34,284 nucleotides of DNA from Candidatus Gastranaerophilales bacterium (GTDB lineage Bacteria; Cyanobacteriota; Vampirovibrionia; Gastranaerophilales; Gastranaerophilaceae). A program made the position numbers and the translations under genes. Positions 1 through 9,833 of this stretch are shown in pieces; the first letter of the stretch is position 1, and each line of letters begins with the position of its first letter. The notes below the pieces were generated by a model, which was given only the letters and a program-made list of their open reading frames with translations, ran no database searches and was not told the origin of the DNA. The stretch is taken from the NCBI GenBank assembly GCA_905236055.1, contig CAJOOA010000053.1:1-34284 (forward strand). The letters are read 5' to 3'.

Positions 1-148
1 CGACGGCGAAATGGTAATGCCTGGTGATAACGTTGTTATGACAGTTGAACTTATCGCTCCGGTAGCTATCGAAGAAGGTATGAGATTCGCTATTCGTGAA
101 GGCGGAAGAACAGTTGGTGCCGGTGTCGTTGACAAAATCTTGGCATAA
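1..148 (+). CDS. tuf: Elongation factor Tu, C-terminal fragment (5' end outside window)
   Basis: Frame 2 translation [48 protein letters not shown] is the classic EF-Tu C-terminus; TAA at 146-148. Confidence 0.97.
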   Translation, partial: DGEMVMPGDNVVMTVELIAPVAIEEGMRFAIREGGRTVGAGVVDKILA

Positions 149-177
149 CAAGAATTTTCTATAAAAGAAAATAAAAG

Positions 178-220
178 AAACGGTTTGTAAATACAAACCG
201 TTTTCTTTTGTTTTTAAATA
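178..220 (+). terminator. Rho-independent terminator after tuf
   Basis: AAACGGTTTGTA-AA-TACAAACCGTTTT inverted repeat followed by T-rich run. Confidence 0.85.
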
Positions 221-244
221 ACCTTTAAATCACAGAATTTAAAC

Positions 245-697
245 TTAAATTCCCTCGTCATCTTCTGCATTTTCTTCCTCAGTTTTCGGAGCTTCAATTG
301 TTACTCCTAATTCTGTAAGAGCCGCTCTTGCTTTAGGTGCGAGTGCAGTATCAGAAAAGTTTTCCAAGATTGTCTTGTAGCAATCAATTGCTTCGGGTTT
401 CATTTCGCGAAGCTTATAAACATTCCCTGCCTTATAATAAAGCGGAGCCAATTCGCTTGCTGTTGCTACAAGCATTGAGTTGTCAAGTTTTATTTTAATA
501 CTTATCAATGTTTCATTGTCCTTTGGCGATAACAATGAACGTCCGTAAATTTTCTTTGTAATATTATCAATATCATCTGACATTTGCTGAACTTCTTCTT
601 TAGAAAGCTTTCCTGCTTTTTTTGCAGCGGATACGTCAAGAGATATTGCAGATAGAACTAAAAATCCAGCTATCATCCATATAAATATTTTTTTCAT
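245..697 (-). CDS. Secreted/periplasmic TPR-like protein
   Basis: 150 aa with N-terminal signal peptide (MKKIFIWMIAGFLVLSAISLDVSAA) and a TPR-like stretch (LAPLYYKAGNVYKLREMKPEAIDCYKTILENFSDT). Confidence 0.65.
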   Translation of the reverse strand: MKKIFIWMIAGFLVLSAISLDVSAAKKAGKLSKEEVQQMSDDIDNITKKIYGRSLLSPKDNETLISIKIKLDNSMLVATASELAPLYYKAGNVYKLREMKPEAIDCYKTILENFSDTALAPKARAALTELGVTIEAPKTEEENAEDDEGI

Positions 698-773
698 TTT
701 TCACTCCGATACTTTTACATTATACCCTTACTCTATTATATAAAAAAGTTGCTTTTTATCATCAATTAAATGT

Positions 774-1736
774 ATGATTATGTGTATGGAAAAATATGTT
801 TACCAAATGTTTATTCTGGGACTGGAAAACGTTGAAGAACCCTTAAATAAAGGGCTTGGAGGCGTAATATTCTTCACAAAGGATATAAATTCAGATGAGC
901 AGCTTAAAAGCGATATAAAAAAAATAAAACAGGCAGCTATTATTCCTCCTTTTATTTCAATAGATCAAGAAGGAGGGAGAGTTGAACGAACAGAAAATAT
1001 TCGTCCTAAAAGACTTTCGGCAAAATATGCTTGTGAAAAGGGCATTTTGAAATCACAGTCGGAAGAAATTGCTAAAGAACTTTCGGAATGGGGATTTAAT
1101 TTAAACTTTTCCCCGTGCATAGATGTGAATACAAATCCAAATAACCCGATAATCGGAGAAAGGGCATTTTCTGATAACCCCGATGAAGTTATCAAAGGGA
1201 TGGATATAGTTATAAATGCTATGAGAGAGAATGGTATTATTCCTTGTGTAAAGCACTTCCCCGGACACGGAGATGCTGACAAAGATAGTCATTTAACTTT
1301 ACCAGTCATAGATTCAACCCTTGATGAAATGGAAACTGTTCATATCAAACCATTTAAGTATGCAGTAAAAAATAATATTGAAATGATAATGGCTGCGCAC
1401 ATATACTGTTCGTGTTTTGGCAAAGAAATTATTCCGGCTTCTTTAAGTACAAATGCACTGAACTATTTAAGGAATACTCTCGGATATGAAGGTATCATAA
1501 TCTCTGATGACATGGTCATGAAAGGGGTGCAGACGTACGGAAGCTTGGAAGCATGCATTACGGGAATTAATGCAGGATTAAATATGTTTATATTCCGTAA
1601 TTCCGACGAACAAACAATAAATATGATAAACAACTTGTGCAAAGTTGTTGAAAATGATAAAAATCTTCGTGAAAAAGTCATGTCATCTTATACAAAAATA
1701 ACAAAATTAAAAGCTTTATATGGTATTATTGATTAA
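774..1736 (+). CDS. nagZ: Glycoside hydrolase family 3 beta-N-acetylhexosaminidase (NagZ-like)
   Basis: DQEGGRVERT, GERAFSDNP and KHFPGHGDADKDSHLTLP signatures; the start may be the ATG at 786. Confidence 0.9.
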   Translation: MIMCMEKYVYQMFILGLENVEEPLNKGLGGVIFFTKDINSDEQLKSDIKKIKQAAIIPPFISIDQEGGRVERTENIRPKRLSAKYACEKGILKSQSEEIAKELSEWGFNLNFSPCIDVNTNPNNPIIGERAFSDNPDEVIKGMDIVINAMRENGIIPCVKHFPGHGDADKDSHLTLPVIDSTLDEMETVHIKPFKYAVKNNIEMIMAAHIYCSCFGKEIIPASLSTNALNYLRNTLGYEGIIISDDMVMKGVQTYGSLEACITGINAGLNMFIFRNSDEQTINMINNLCKVVENDKNLREKVMSSYTKITKLKALYGIID

Positions 1737-1748
1737 GAGGAGCTTTGT

Positions 1749-2687
1749 GTGAAAAGGATATTAGTAACAGGCGGAGCAGGTTTTATTGGCTCGCATTTGT
1801 GTAAAAAATTAGTAGAAGAAGGTCATTATGTTATTTGTCTGGATAATTTTTTGACAGGCAATATTGAAAATGTGAAGAATCTTCTTAACGAGTCCAATTT
1901 TGAAATAATTGAACATGATATAGAAAACGAAATCGACATAAAGGTCGATGAAATTTACAATTTGGCGTGTCCTGCAAGTCCGCCGCACTATCAATTTAAT
2001 CCCGTAAAGACAGTCAGGACTTCTGTTGTGGGTATTGCGAACATGCTTGAGCTTGCTAAAAGCAATAATGCAAAAATTTTACAAGCTTCAACAAGTGAAG
2101 TATACGGGGACCCGCTGGAGCATCCGCAAAAAGAAACTTATTGGGGAAACGTTAATCCCATCGGAATAAGAAGCTGTTATGATGAAGGTAAACGCTGTGC
2201 AGAAACTTTAATGATGGATTACCACAGGCAATTTGGCACCAATATTAAAATTGTACGTATTTTTAATACTTATGGCCCAAATATGCACCCTAATGACGGC
2301 AGAGTCGTCTCTAATTTTATTGTACAAGCACTTAAAAATACAGATATTACGATTTACGGCAAAGGGGACCAAACTCGTTCATTTTGCTACGTTTCAGATT
2401 TAGTTGATGGTTTGATACGAATGATGAATACGTCAGGGTTCACCGGCCCTGTTAATTTGGGTAATCCTTCCGAAAGAACTATTCGTAGTTTAGCTGAATT
2501 GGTAATTAAAAAAATTAATTCCAACTCAAAAATTATATATAAACCCTTGCCAAGCGATGACCCTGTAAAGCGTAAGCCGGATATTACACTTGCAAAAACA
2601 GAATTAAATTGGCAGCCGTTTGTTGGTATAGATGAGGGGGTGGATTTAACCATCTCTTACTTCAAAACTAAACTCAACATATTGTAA
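1749..2687 (+). CDS. NAD-dependent sugar epimerase/UDP-glucuronate decarboxylase-like (UXS family SDR)
   Basis: GTG start with [21 protein letters not shown] Rossmann motif, [18 protein letters not shown] (YxxxK) and [19 protein letters not shown]. Confidence 0.9.
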   Translation: MKRILVTGGAGFIGSHLCKKLVEEGHYVICLDNFLTGNIENVKNLLNESNFEIIEHDIENEIDIKVDEIYNLACPASPPHYQFNPVKTVRTSVVGIANMLELAKSNNAKILQASTSEVYGDPLEHPQKETYWGNVNPIGIRSCYDEGKRCAETLMMDYHRQFGTNIKIVRIFNTYGPNMHPNDGRVVSNFIVQALKNTDITIYGKGDQTRSFCYVSDLVDGLIRMMNTSGFTGPVNLGNPSERTIRSLAELVIKKINSNSKIIYKPLPSDDPVKRKPDITLAKTELNWQPFVGIDEGVDLTISYFKTKLNIL

Positions 2688-2728
2688 CATTATGGCAATT
2701 TTTTGGGATTTTCTGTTTTATATATAGT

Positions 2729-5533
2729 ATGGGAATAAATGTAGGAAAAATAAACGGCGTATCGTTTAAAGCGGTAAAACCGATTACAAACCCGATTTCA
2801 AGCGATTCTGATGAAATTAAAATAACAGAATTGCCTAAAGGTCGTGCCGATTTTGGCGTAAAAATCCCTCAAAAATATTCAAAATTAGGTGTTTCCGAAC
2901 TTGAAAACGGACTTGAAATACATTCATATAAACTCGCAAACGGACATAGAGTAACCATTATTCCCATGGAGAATTCTCCGACCACAGTAAAAAATTATGT
3001 AAACGTTGGTTCTATGAACGAAACTGAAGATATCAAGGGGATTAGCCATTTTCTCGAACATATGGCATTTAACGGTACGAACGGATCAGACGGCTACATG
3101 AAACTTGAACGCGGAGATTCATTTAAAAAAATTGATGAACTTGGCGGTTGGACAAACGCAAGCACGAATTATTCATTAACTGATTACGTAAATTCAACTC
3201 CTTTATTGAATGATAACGATTTAGAACAACAAATTAGAGTCATTGCAGCAATGACAGAAGATTTGAAATTGTCTTCCGACATGGTTGAAAAAGAAAAATT
3301 TCCGGTTTGTTCTGAAATTGATATGATTATGGATAATCCCACAACAATTGCGGTAGACCAAACCGTTAGAAGCTTATTTAATATAAAAAGCTCTGCAGAC
3401 GAATTAGTCGGAGGAAGCGTAAAACACATACAAAACCTTGATAGACAAAAAGTCCTTGATTATTATAACAAATACTATACTCCTGATAATATGCATCTCG
3501 TTATAACCGGAGATGTTAATCCGGATGAAGTGATGAGTATTGTTTCTAAAAATTTCTCTTCAAAGAAACTCCCTCAAGGTAAAAAATACGATTCCAAGTT
3601 AACGCCTATTGAACAAAATGTCAGAAAAGATTTTATCACTGATAAATCCTCTTCGGCAAATATTGTTTTGGGGTTTGCAGGACACAAACCAAACGATGTT
3701 AAATCAGAAATAATTTCAGAAATAGTTTCTTCATACATTTATTCCACAAATTTCGGCATTTCTGAAGAATTGAAGAAACTAAATGCCTTCGGATATTTAG
3801 GTACTGAAAAAATAAGTACCAATCCTAATAATCCAACCTTTATTTATTATGGACTTGAGAGCTCGGAAGAGAATTCAGAGAAGGTTTTGAAACTCGTTTT
3901 TGACAAATTTTCTCAAATTAAAGTTACTGATGAAAAAGTTCTGAATAATATAAAAGAACAAATGTCTATGAACTTCAATGATATGCTTGAATATTCATCG
4001 GCTCTCAATGATTTTGTCGGCAAATCTGCGTTTAATAATAATTTTGAATACATAACGAATTATAATTCAGTCCTCAAAAGCATTACTCTTGACGACGTAA
4101 ATGAATATATTCAAAAATATATGGATATATCAAAAGCCGCAGTAACAGTTGTTCATCCTGAAACAACAGAAAAAAATATTTATGACAATTATGAGAATGC
4201 AAAATCATTGAGTTTCAAAGGGAAACACAAACTTCCTTTAAATAACGATAAAATTTCAGAAATGACATTGGATAACAATTATAAAATTGCTTTTTCAGAG
4301 TCAAATAATAACAATGCACTATTTTATATTAATTTAAATTATGACGTTCCCAAAGATATCAACCCAGCTGCCTTTTTAGTACTGAATAATTTGTTATCAA
4401 AAGGAACGGCAAAACAGTCAGAGAAAGAATTTAATAAATATCTTGAAGATAATAACCTTGACGTCGGTGGATATATAGGCAAATCCGGCCTTTCAATCAG
4501 AGGTTATTCTTCCGTAAATAATTTTGAAAAAGCGGCTGAAAAAGCTATGGAGCTCCTTGATAGTCCCAGAATTACTGACGAAGAAGTTGAAAAAGCGATT
4601 TCTCAGTTAAAAGATTCATATGCCAGATATGACAAATCCGCAAACGATCTTTATGAAGAATATGAATCGAAGAATAATCCCCACTATAATTCGATTTCTG
4701 AAATAAAAGCCGGCTTAGACAAAGTAACAACAAAAGATGTTCAAAACCTTCATGAATATATAAAAAATAATTCTCAAGGAATAATAACCGTAAACATTCC
4801 GGAAGTATCAAAATTTTTGAAAGTGCGTGCATATAATGAATTTTCAAAATTCAATGCAGTAAACCCGCTTGATTATAAATTGGAAAAAATTTATACGGAA
4901 AATCCCGACTCGGTAGTTTTAACCGAAGCCAGAAATGTTTCTCAGGCAGAAATTGCTCAAACATATAAATTTAAAACTGATGATTCAATAAAATCAAAAT
5001 TGACATTGAATATAATGAACTCCATCTTGTCGTCATCTGATACGATCGGCTTGTTTAACAGCTTAAGAGAACACGATCATTTGGCATACAGAGTAAATTC
5101 TTCCCAATTCAGTGACGGAGATTGCGGTGAAGTATCGCTTTATATCTTAACCTCAACAGATAACAAGGAAACCGGTACAACAAGTTATGATAATCTGCAA
5201 AAATCAATTAAAGGGTTTCACAGGCAAATAAATAAACTGCTGAATTCCGAATACAAGGATTCTGATTTGGAAACTGCCAAACGTAAATTGAAAGCATCTC
5301 TTTTGAATAAAGAATCCGCGGGTTCAAGATTAGGCGCAATATCAAATGCTTTGAGCATGGGCGAATCATTAGATTACCAAAACCGTGCGTTTACAATGAT
5401 AGATTCAATTACCAGAGAAGATATAGATAATCTGTCCCAAAAAGTTTTTGCCAATAAACCTGTATATTCAATAGTTGCATCACAAGATACCCTTGATTAT
5501 AACAAGAAATTTCTGGAAGACATTGTTAAGTAG
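2729..5533 (+). CDS. M16 family (insulinase-like) zinc peptidase, two-domain
   Basis: 934 aa; inverted zinc motif HFLEHMAFNGT (HxxEH) near the N-terminus; no obvious signal peptide; short N-terminal tag ..INGVSFKAV.. Confidence 0.88.
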   Translation: MGINVGKINGVSFKAVKPITNPISSDSDEIKITELPKGRADFGVKIPQKYSKLGVSELENGLEIHSYKLANGHRVTIIPMENSPTTVKNYVNVGSMNETEDIKGISHFLEHMAFNGTNGSDGYMKLERGDSFKKIDELGGWTNASTNYSLTDYVNSTPLLNDNDLEQQIRVIAAMTEDLKLSSDMVEKEKFPVCSEIDMIMDNPTTIAVDQTVRSLFNIKSSADELVGGSVKHIQNLDRQKVLDYYNKYYTPDNMHLVITGDVNPDEVMSIVSKNFSSKKLPQGKKYDSKLTPIEQNVRKDFITDKSSSANIVLGFAGHKPNDVKSEIISEIVSSYIYSTNFGISEELKKLNAFGYLGTEKISTNPNNPTFIYYGLESSEENSEKVLKLVFDKFSQIKVTDEKVLNNIKEQMSMNFNDMLEYSSALNDFVGKSAFNNNFEYITNYNSVLKSITLDDVNEYIQKYMDISKAAVTVVHPETTEKNIYDNYENAKSLSFKGKHKLPLNNDKISEMTLDNNYKIAFSESNNNNALFYINLNYDVPKDINPAAFLVLNNLLSKGTAKQSEKEFNKYLEDNNLDVGGYIGKSGLSIRGYSSVNNFEKAAEKAMELLDSPRITDEEVEKAISQLKDSYARYDKSANDLYEEYESKNNPHYNSISEIKAGLDKVTTKDVQNLHEYIKNNSQGIITVNIPEVSKFLKVRAYNEFSKFNAVNPLDYKLEKIYTENPDSVVLTEARNVSQAEIAQTYKFKTDDSIKSKLTLNIMNSILSSSDTIGLFNSLREHDHLAYRVNSSQFSDGDCGEVSLYILTSTDNKETGTTSYDNLQKSIKGFHRQINKLLNSEYKDSDLETAKRKLKASLLNKESAGSRLGAISNALSMGESLDYQNRAFTMIDSITREDIDNLSQKVFANKPVYSIVASQDTLDYNKKFLEDIVK

Positions 5534-5635
5534 AACCTTAGATTGAAAGTTCTCGACCCATTTTCTCAATAAATCATACCATTTCACGCATCCCCCCTTG
5601 ATAAATGTTAAAAAAAACACTATGATAACTATGTA

Positions 5636-7858
5636 ATGGAAGACGGATACAATATATCATTTAATGAAATAAGAGAGCTGCTTAAGGAAGAACATTATCA
5701 GGAAGATGATATTGCTGAATTGGAGCAAGCTTTTGAGTTTGCCAAAAAGAAACATGAGGGTCAATTCAGGGTTTCGGAAGAGCCATATATAATTCATCCG
5801 ATTGAAGTTGTTAAAATTCTTATCGGCTTAAGAGCGGATAAACACACTCTTATGGCAGGATTTCTTCATGATATTTTGGAAGATACAAACACTACCCCTG
5901 ATGAGATTAAAGATAATTTTGGAGAAGATGTCCTAAGTCTTGTCCAAGGCGTTACCAAACTCGGAAAATTAAAGTTCAAATCAACGGAAGAACGTCAGGC
6001 AGAAAACTTTAGACGAATGTTTATTGCAATGGCAAGCGATATTCGTATAATTTTATTAAAGCTTGCTGACAGATTACATAATATGCGGACTTTAAATTAT
6101 ATGTCCGCTCAAAAGCAGCAAAAAATTGCTCAGGAAACTATTGATATCTTTGCTCCGCTTGCCAATCGATTGGGGGTCGGTAAAATCAAGGCCGAGCTCG
6201 AAGATTTATCTTTGAAATATCTCCATCCTGACAAATATTACGAAATTGCTCAACTTGTTTCACAGAAAAAGGCAGAACGTGAGTTGGCTGTTAACGAACT
6301 TATAGACACCATAACAAAAGACGTTAAGAAAAGCGGCATAAATGCAACAATAACAGGAAGAGCAAAGCATTATTACAGCATTTACAAAAAAATGGAAAGA
6401 TTAAATGTTCAATTCCATGATTTGTATGACATAACAGCTGTACGTGTAATCGTTGATTCAGAAAAAGAATGTTATGAAGTTTTGGGCTTAATACACTCCC
6501 GATTTAAACCAATTCCCGGGAGATTTAAAGATTATATTGCGATGCCGAAAGGAAACATGTACCAATCGTTGCACACTTCCGTAATCGGACCAAGACAAAA
6601 GCCGTTGGAAGTTCAAATTCGAACTTGGCATATGCACGAAATTGCCGAATATGGTGTCGCTGCACATTGGAGATACAAAGAAAAAGGGTCTAAAAAAGCA
6701 GATTCTACAAGCGATATTAAATTCTCTTGGATGAGAAAGCTTGTTGAATATAACAAAGATACCCAAGATGCAGAGGATTATGTCAACTCAGTTAAGCTTG
6801 ACATCTTTTCGGATCAGGTTTTTGCTTTTACGCCTGGAGGTGATGTTATAGATTTACCGCAAGGCGCAACTCCTGTAGATTTCGCTTACCGTATTCACTC
6901 GGATGTAGGACACAAAACAGTAGGTGCTCTTATTAACGGCAGAATTACACCTCTTGATACAAAGCTTAAAAACGGTGATATCGTAGAAATTATGACTTCT
7001 AAAGTTGCAGCGCCACGCTTGGATTGGTTGAATTTTGTCGTTACAAAACAGGCCACATCAAAAATTAAGCAATGGTATAAAAAGAATAAGCGTGAAGACC
7101 ACATCGAAATCGGACGGGCTAATCTTGAACACGAGCTTACGAAAGCCGTATTCGATGAATATATGAAAGCCGGAGAGTTCGAAAAGGTCGCAAAACAAAT
7201 GAATTATGTGACCTCAGAAGACATGTTTGCAGCTTTAGGTTACGGAGAAACAACTCTAAATAAAATAATTAACAGATTATCTAAGCCACAAAAACAAGAA
7301 CAGGAAGAGGAACGAGTGTTTCAACATCATTCCAAAAAATCTTCCGAAAAAGATATTATCGGGTTGGAGGGTTTACTTTATTCTTTTGCACGCTGCTGTT
7401 CCCCAATCCCCGGAGAACCCATAGTGGGTGTTGTTACACGTTCTAAAGGCGTAAGCGTCCACCGGCTTGATTGCAAAACACTTGACGACATAGCTCCTGA
7501 ACGGCTTTTGGACATACATTGGGCAGAAAATAATATAAATAAGACTTATACAACAACTATTCGTGTAGAAACAGCAGAAAAAATGGGGCTTTTAAAGGAT
7601 ATTATTAGTGTCGTTTCCGATAATAATACAAATATTATTTCTGCAAATGTTAAATCAAAAGGCAAAGTCGGAATCATTGAACTCGGCATCGAATTGGATA
7701 ATATTGATACTCTAAGACGTGTAATGACAGCTATACAAGCTATGCCGGATGTTTTCAGTGTAAAAAGAATCCAGACATCTTATACAACTTCTAATTCACA
7801 AAATTTTTCAAAGAAAAGCGGTAAACAACAAAAAAAGCCGCAGAAAAAGAATAACTAA
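5636..7858 (+). CDS. Bifunctional (p)ppGpp synthetase/hydrolase (Rsh)
   Basis: HD hydrolase (FLHDILEDT), synthetase (YYSIYKKM, LYDITAVRVIV, EVQIRTWHMHEIAEYGVAAHWRYKE), TGS (VFAFTPGGDVIDLPQGATPVDFAYRIH) and C-terminal ACT region. Confidence 0.97.
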   Translation: MEDGYNISFNEIRELLKEEHYQEDDIAELEQAFEFAKKKHEGQFRVSEEPYIIHPIEVVKILIGLRADKHTLMAGFLHDILEDTNTTPDEIKDNFGEDVLSLVQGVTKLGKLKFKSTEERQAENFRRMFIAMASDIRIILLKLADRLHNMRTLNYMSAQKQQKIAQETIDIFAPLANRLGVGKIKAELEDLSLKYLHPDKYYEIAQLVSQKKAERELAVNELIDTITKDVKKSGINATITGRAKHYYSIYKKMERLNVQFHDLYDITAVRVIVDSEKECYEVLGLIHSRFKPIPGRFKDYIAMPKGNMYQSLHTSVIGPRQKPLEVQIRTWHMHEIAEYGVAAHWRYKEKGSKKADSTSDIKFSWMRKLVEYNKDTQDAEDYVNSVKLDIFSDQVFAFTPGGDVIDLPQGATPVDFAYRIHSDVGHKTVGALINGRITPLDTKLKNGDIVEIMTSKVAAPRLDWLNFVVTKQATSKIKQWYKKNKREDHIEIGRANLEHELTKAVFDEYMKAGEFEKVAKQMNYVTSEDMFAALGYGETTLNKIINRLSKPQKQEQEEERVFQHHSKKSSEKDIIGLEGLLYSFARCCSPIPGEPIVGVVTRSKGVSVHRLDCKTLDDIAPERLLDIHWAENNINKTYTTTIRVETAEKMGLLKDIISVVSDNNTNIISANVKSKGKVGIIELGIELDNIDTLRRVMTAIQAMPDVFSVKRIQTSYTTSNSQNFSKKSGKQQKKPQKKNN

Positions 7859-9057
7859 ACTTTATTAAACGATTTTTTATTCTCTTTTTTGTCATACGGA
7901 TAGTTTCTGTAATATTCAACTGCATCTGATAAACCTTTACGAATAACAGCTAATCGTTCCAAGTCTTCTTTCTTTTCTACTTCAAGTGTGTGCTTTGCTT
8001 TCTCATTTTTAGACTTTGCACTAATCATTGTTTTGTAATATTCTTTGGTAAGCTTTTCTATAGAATCATAGTAACTTGTAAGAATTTTTTCATCATCTGT
8101 ACTTAAACTTATAGGCATTCGTTTTTTAATACCAAAAATGTCATAATTTTTTGCATTTTCATAAATTTTTTGCGAGATTTCAGTACTAAATATTTTTGAT
8201 ATAAGGTCTGTATATCTTTTTATCAATTCCAGAGTTTCACTATTAGCATGGTTAAATATATGAAGTTCTTTAAATTGTCTTGTATAACTATATATTCTCT
8301 TAGACTCTTCATGTTTAGTTTTTGCATATTCAGGGCCTGTGAGAATAATTAACTCATGAAAAGGATTTTTAGACAGTTGAAGCTTTTTAGGGCCCTGCTT
8401 AATTAGTCTTATTTGTATATCTTCATACCCTGACATTTGCGGCTTACCTATAAAATGTATTACACCTAGAGGAAGTGCATCGGTTTGCAATAACGCTCTA
8501 TCCAGTCTTATATCAACATCAGGACACATAGCTTCATTATTCTTGATTTCATCCTCATTTGGTGTATATCCTCTTATAATTGCTTGTTGTAGAGGCATTT
8601 CAGTATACGCAACAATATAACCTCTTTTTGCTAATTCAGGTAATATTTTATAAAAAAGTATTGATAGGTCATAAATATTTTTGCAATATAAAGTTGCTCT
8701 TACCCTATCTAATATTTTAAATGTTTTTTGGCGCTTCATTTTAGATAAAACCGCCGGTACCGATTTTATAGCATTAGGTTCACAATATTCTCTGTCAAAA
8801 GATACGCCAAAATCTTTTAACTTCGTAGCAATAGATTCCAATACATCCATATATATAGTTGCAATTTCAGATAAATTTTTATTGTTATTGGCAACTGTTT
8901 TCTCAATAAAATTTTCAAACTTTACAGTTCCTTTAAAAGAAACTGTATCTTTTTCGATTGGCTTTTGCATTCTTAAGCCGTACGGGCGGCTATAGTCAGC
9001 CCTACGTGCTTGTTGTTGATTAAATATGGTTATTGGATTTATCTTCAAGATTTGCAT
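7855..9057 (-). CDS. Hypothetical protein with divergent RelA/SpoT-synthetase-like region
   Basis: 403-aa ORF (ORF track start 9066; second ATG at 9057 gives MQILKINPIT...). N-terminal VSFKG tag. Middle region DRVRATLYCKNIYDLSILFYKILPEL...KPQMSGYEDIQIRL...HELIILTGPEYAKTKHEESKRIYSY resembles the RelA_SpoT core by eye. Confidence 0.6.
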   Translation of the reverse strand: MQILKINPITIFNQQQARRADYSRPYGLRMQKPIEKDTVSFKGTVKFENFIEKTVANNNKNLSEIATIYMDVLESIATKLKDFGVSFDREYCEPNAIKSVPAVLSKMKRQKTFKILDRVRATLYCKNIYDLSILFYKILPELAKRGYIVAYTEMPLQQAIIRGYTPNEDEIKNNEAMCPDVDIRLDRALLQTDALPLGVIHFIGKPQMSGYEDIQIRLIKQGPKKLQLSKNPFHELIILTGPEYAKTKHEESKRIYSYTRQFKELHIFNHANSETLELIKRYTDLISKIFSTEISQKIYENAKNYDIFGIKKRMPISLSTDDEKILTSYYDSIEKLTKEYYKTMISAKSKNEKAKHTLEVEKKEDLERLAVIRKGLSDAVEYYRNYPYDKKENKKSFNKV

Positions 9058-9132
9058 ACTACACACTCAAAAGCTTCACACTGACCATATAAAACTCCTG
9101 AATCTGAAAATTTGCCTGTATTTAACCAAATG

Positions 9133-9825
9133 TTAAGAAATTGTAACTTCTTCTTTCACAGGAGTGGAAACTCTGTTTTCGAATCCTGTCAATTCACAAA
9201 TCTGTTCGGCCCACTGATTAACAATCTCTTCATCCGGCAGTTCATAAGATATAGGCTTGCCGATTTTTAAAGTCATATGCTTTTCAAAAAGCTTGTGCGC
9301 ATAGCCATCAAAACCACAGACCGCAACTGGAACAATATCTGCTTTATGTTTTTTTGCAAATAATGTAAATCCCTTATTAATATTCCCTATGACCGGCTCA
9401 TTAACTATATGTCCCTGAGGAAAAATACCCAATGACCAATCTGTATTAAAAATGGATTTTACTGTTTTAAAAGTTGCGAGTTCAGGTTTCTCACGATTAA
9501 CGGCAAACCCACCTAAAGAAATACACATAGCTCTTAAAAGCCAACTTGGGCTGGTAAACAATTCTTTTTTGCCCATATATGCTACTTTTTTCCATACTGC
9601 ATATGTCATCATCGGAGGATCAAGATAGGAAACATGGTTTCCCGCAAAAATTACTTTAGAAGTTTTGGGAACATTTTCTCTTCCTTCAATCTTAAGATTA
9701 TACATGAGTTTTGACACAGGTATTACAACTATGTATACAAAAAGCATGTAATAAATTGATCTTATTAACCCATAATCCTCTTCCGTTCTTTTATTATAAT
9801 TTCTTTTCCAAAACCACTCAGCCAT
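9133..9825 (-). CDS. plsC: 1-acyl-sn-glycerol-3-phosphate acyltransferase family (PlsC-like)
   Basis: NHVSYLD (HX4D), KKELF and FPQGHI motifs. Confidence 0.9.
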   Translation of the reverse strand: MAEWFWKRNYNKRTEEDYGLIRSIYYMLFVYIVVIPVSKLMYNLKIEGRENVPKTSKVIFAGNHVSYLDPPMMTYAVWKKVAYMGKKELFTSPSWLLRAMCISLGGFAVNREKPELATFKTVKSIFNTDWSLGIFPQGHIVNEPVIGNINKGFTLFAKKHKADIVPVAVCGFDGYAHKLFEKHMTLKIGKPISYELPDEEIVNQWAEQICELTGFENRVSTPVKEEVTIS

Positions 9826-9833
9826 TTATACCT

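Noticed and set aside
965-1282. Antisense ORF opposite nagZ (and similar antisense ORFs in the track)
   Set aside because: Composition-driven shadow ORFs opposite well-supported genes; no RBS or recognisable domains. Applies to 1101-1292, 1463-1681, 1809-1994, 2387-2653, 3184-3429, 4572-4847, 6488-6766, 6895-7104, 8681-8995, 11277-11588, 14561-14851, 15184-15450, 17632-17895, 18513-18839, 20509-20739, 24377-24721, 24764-25138 and others.
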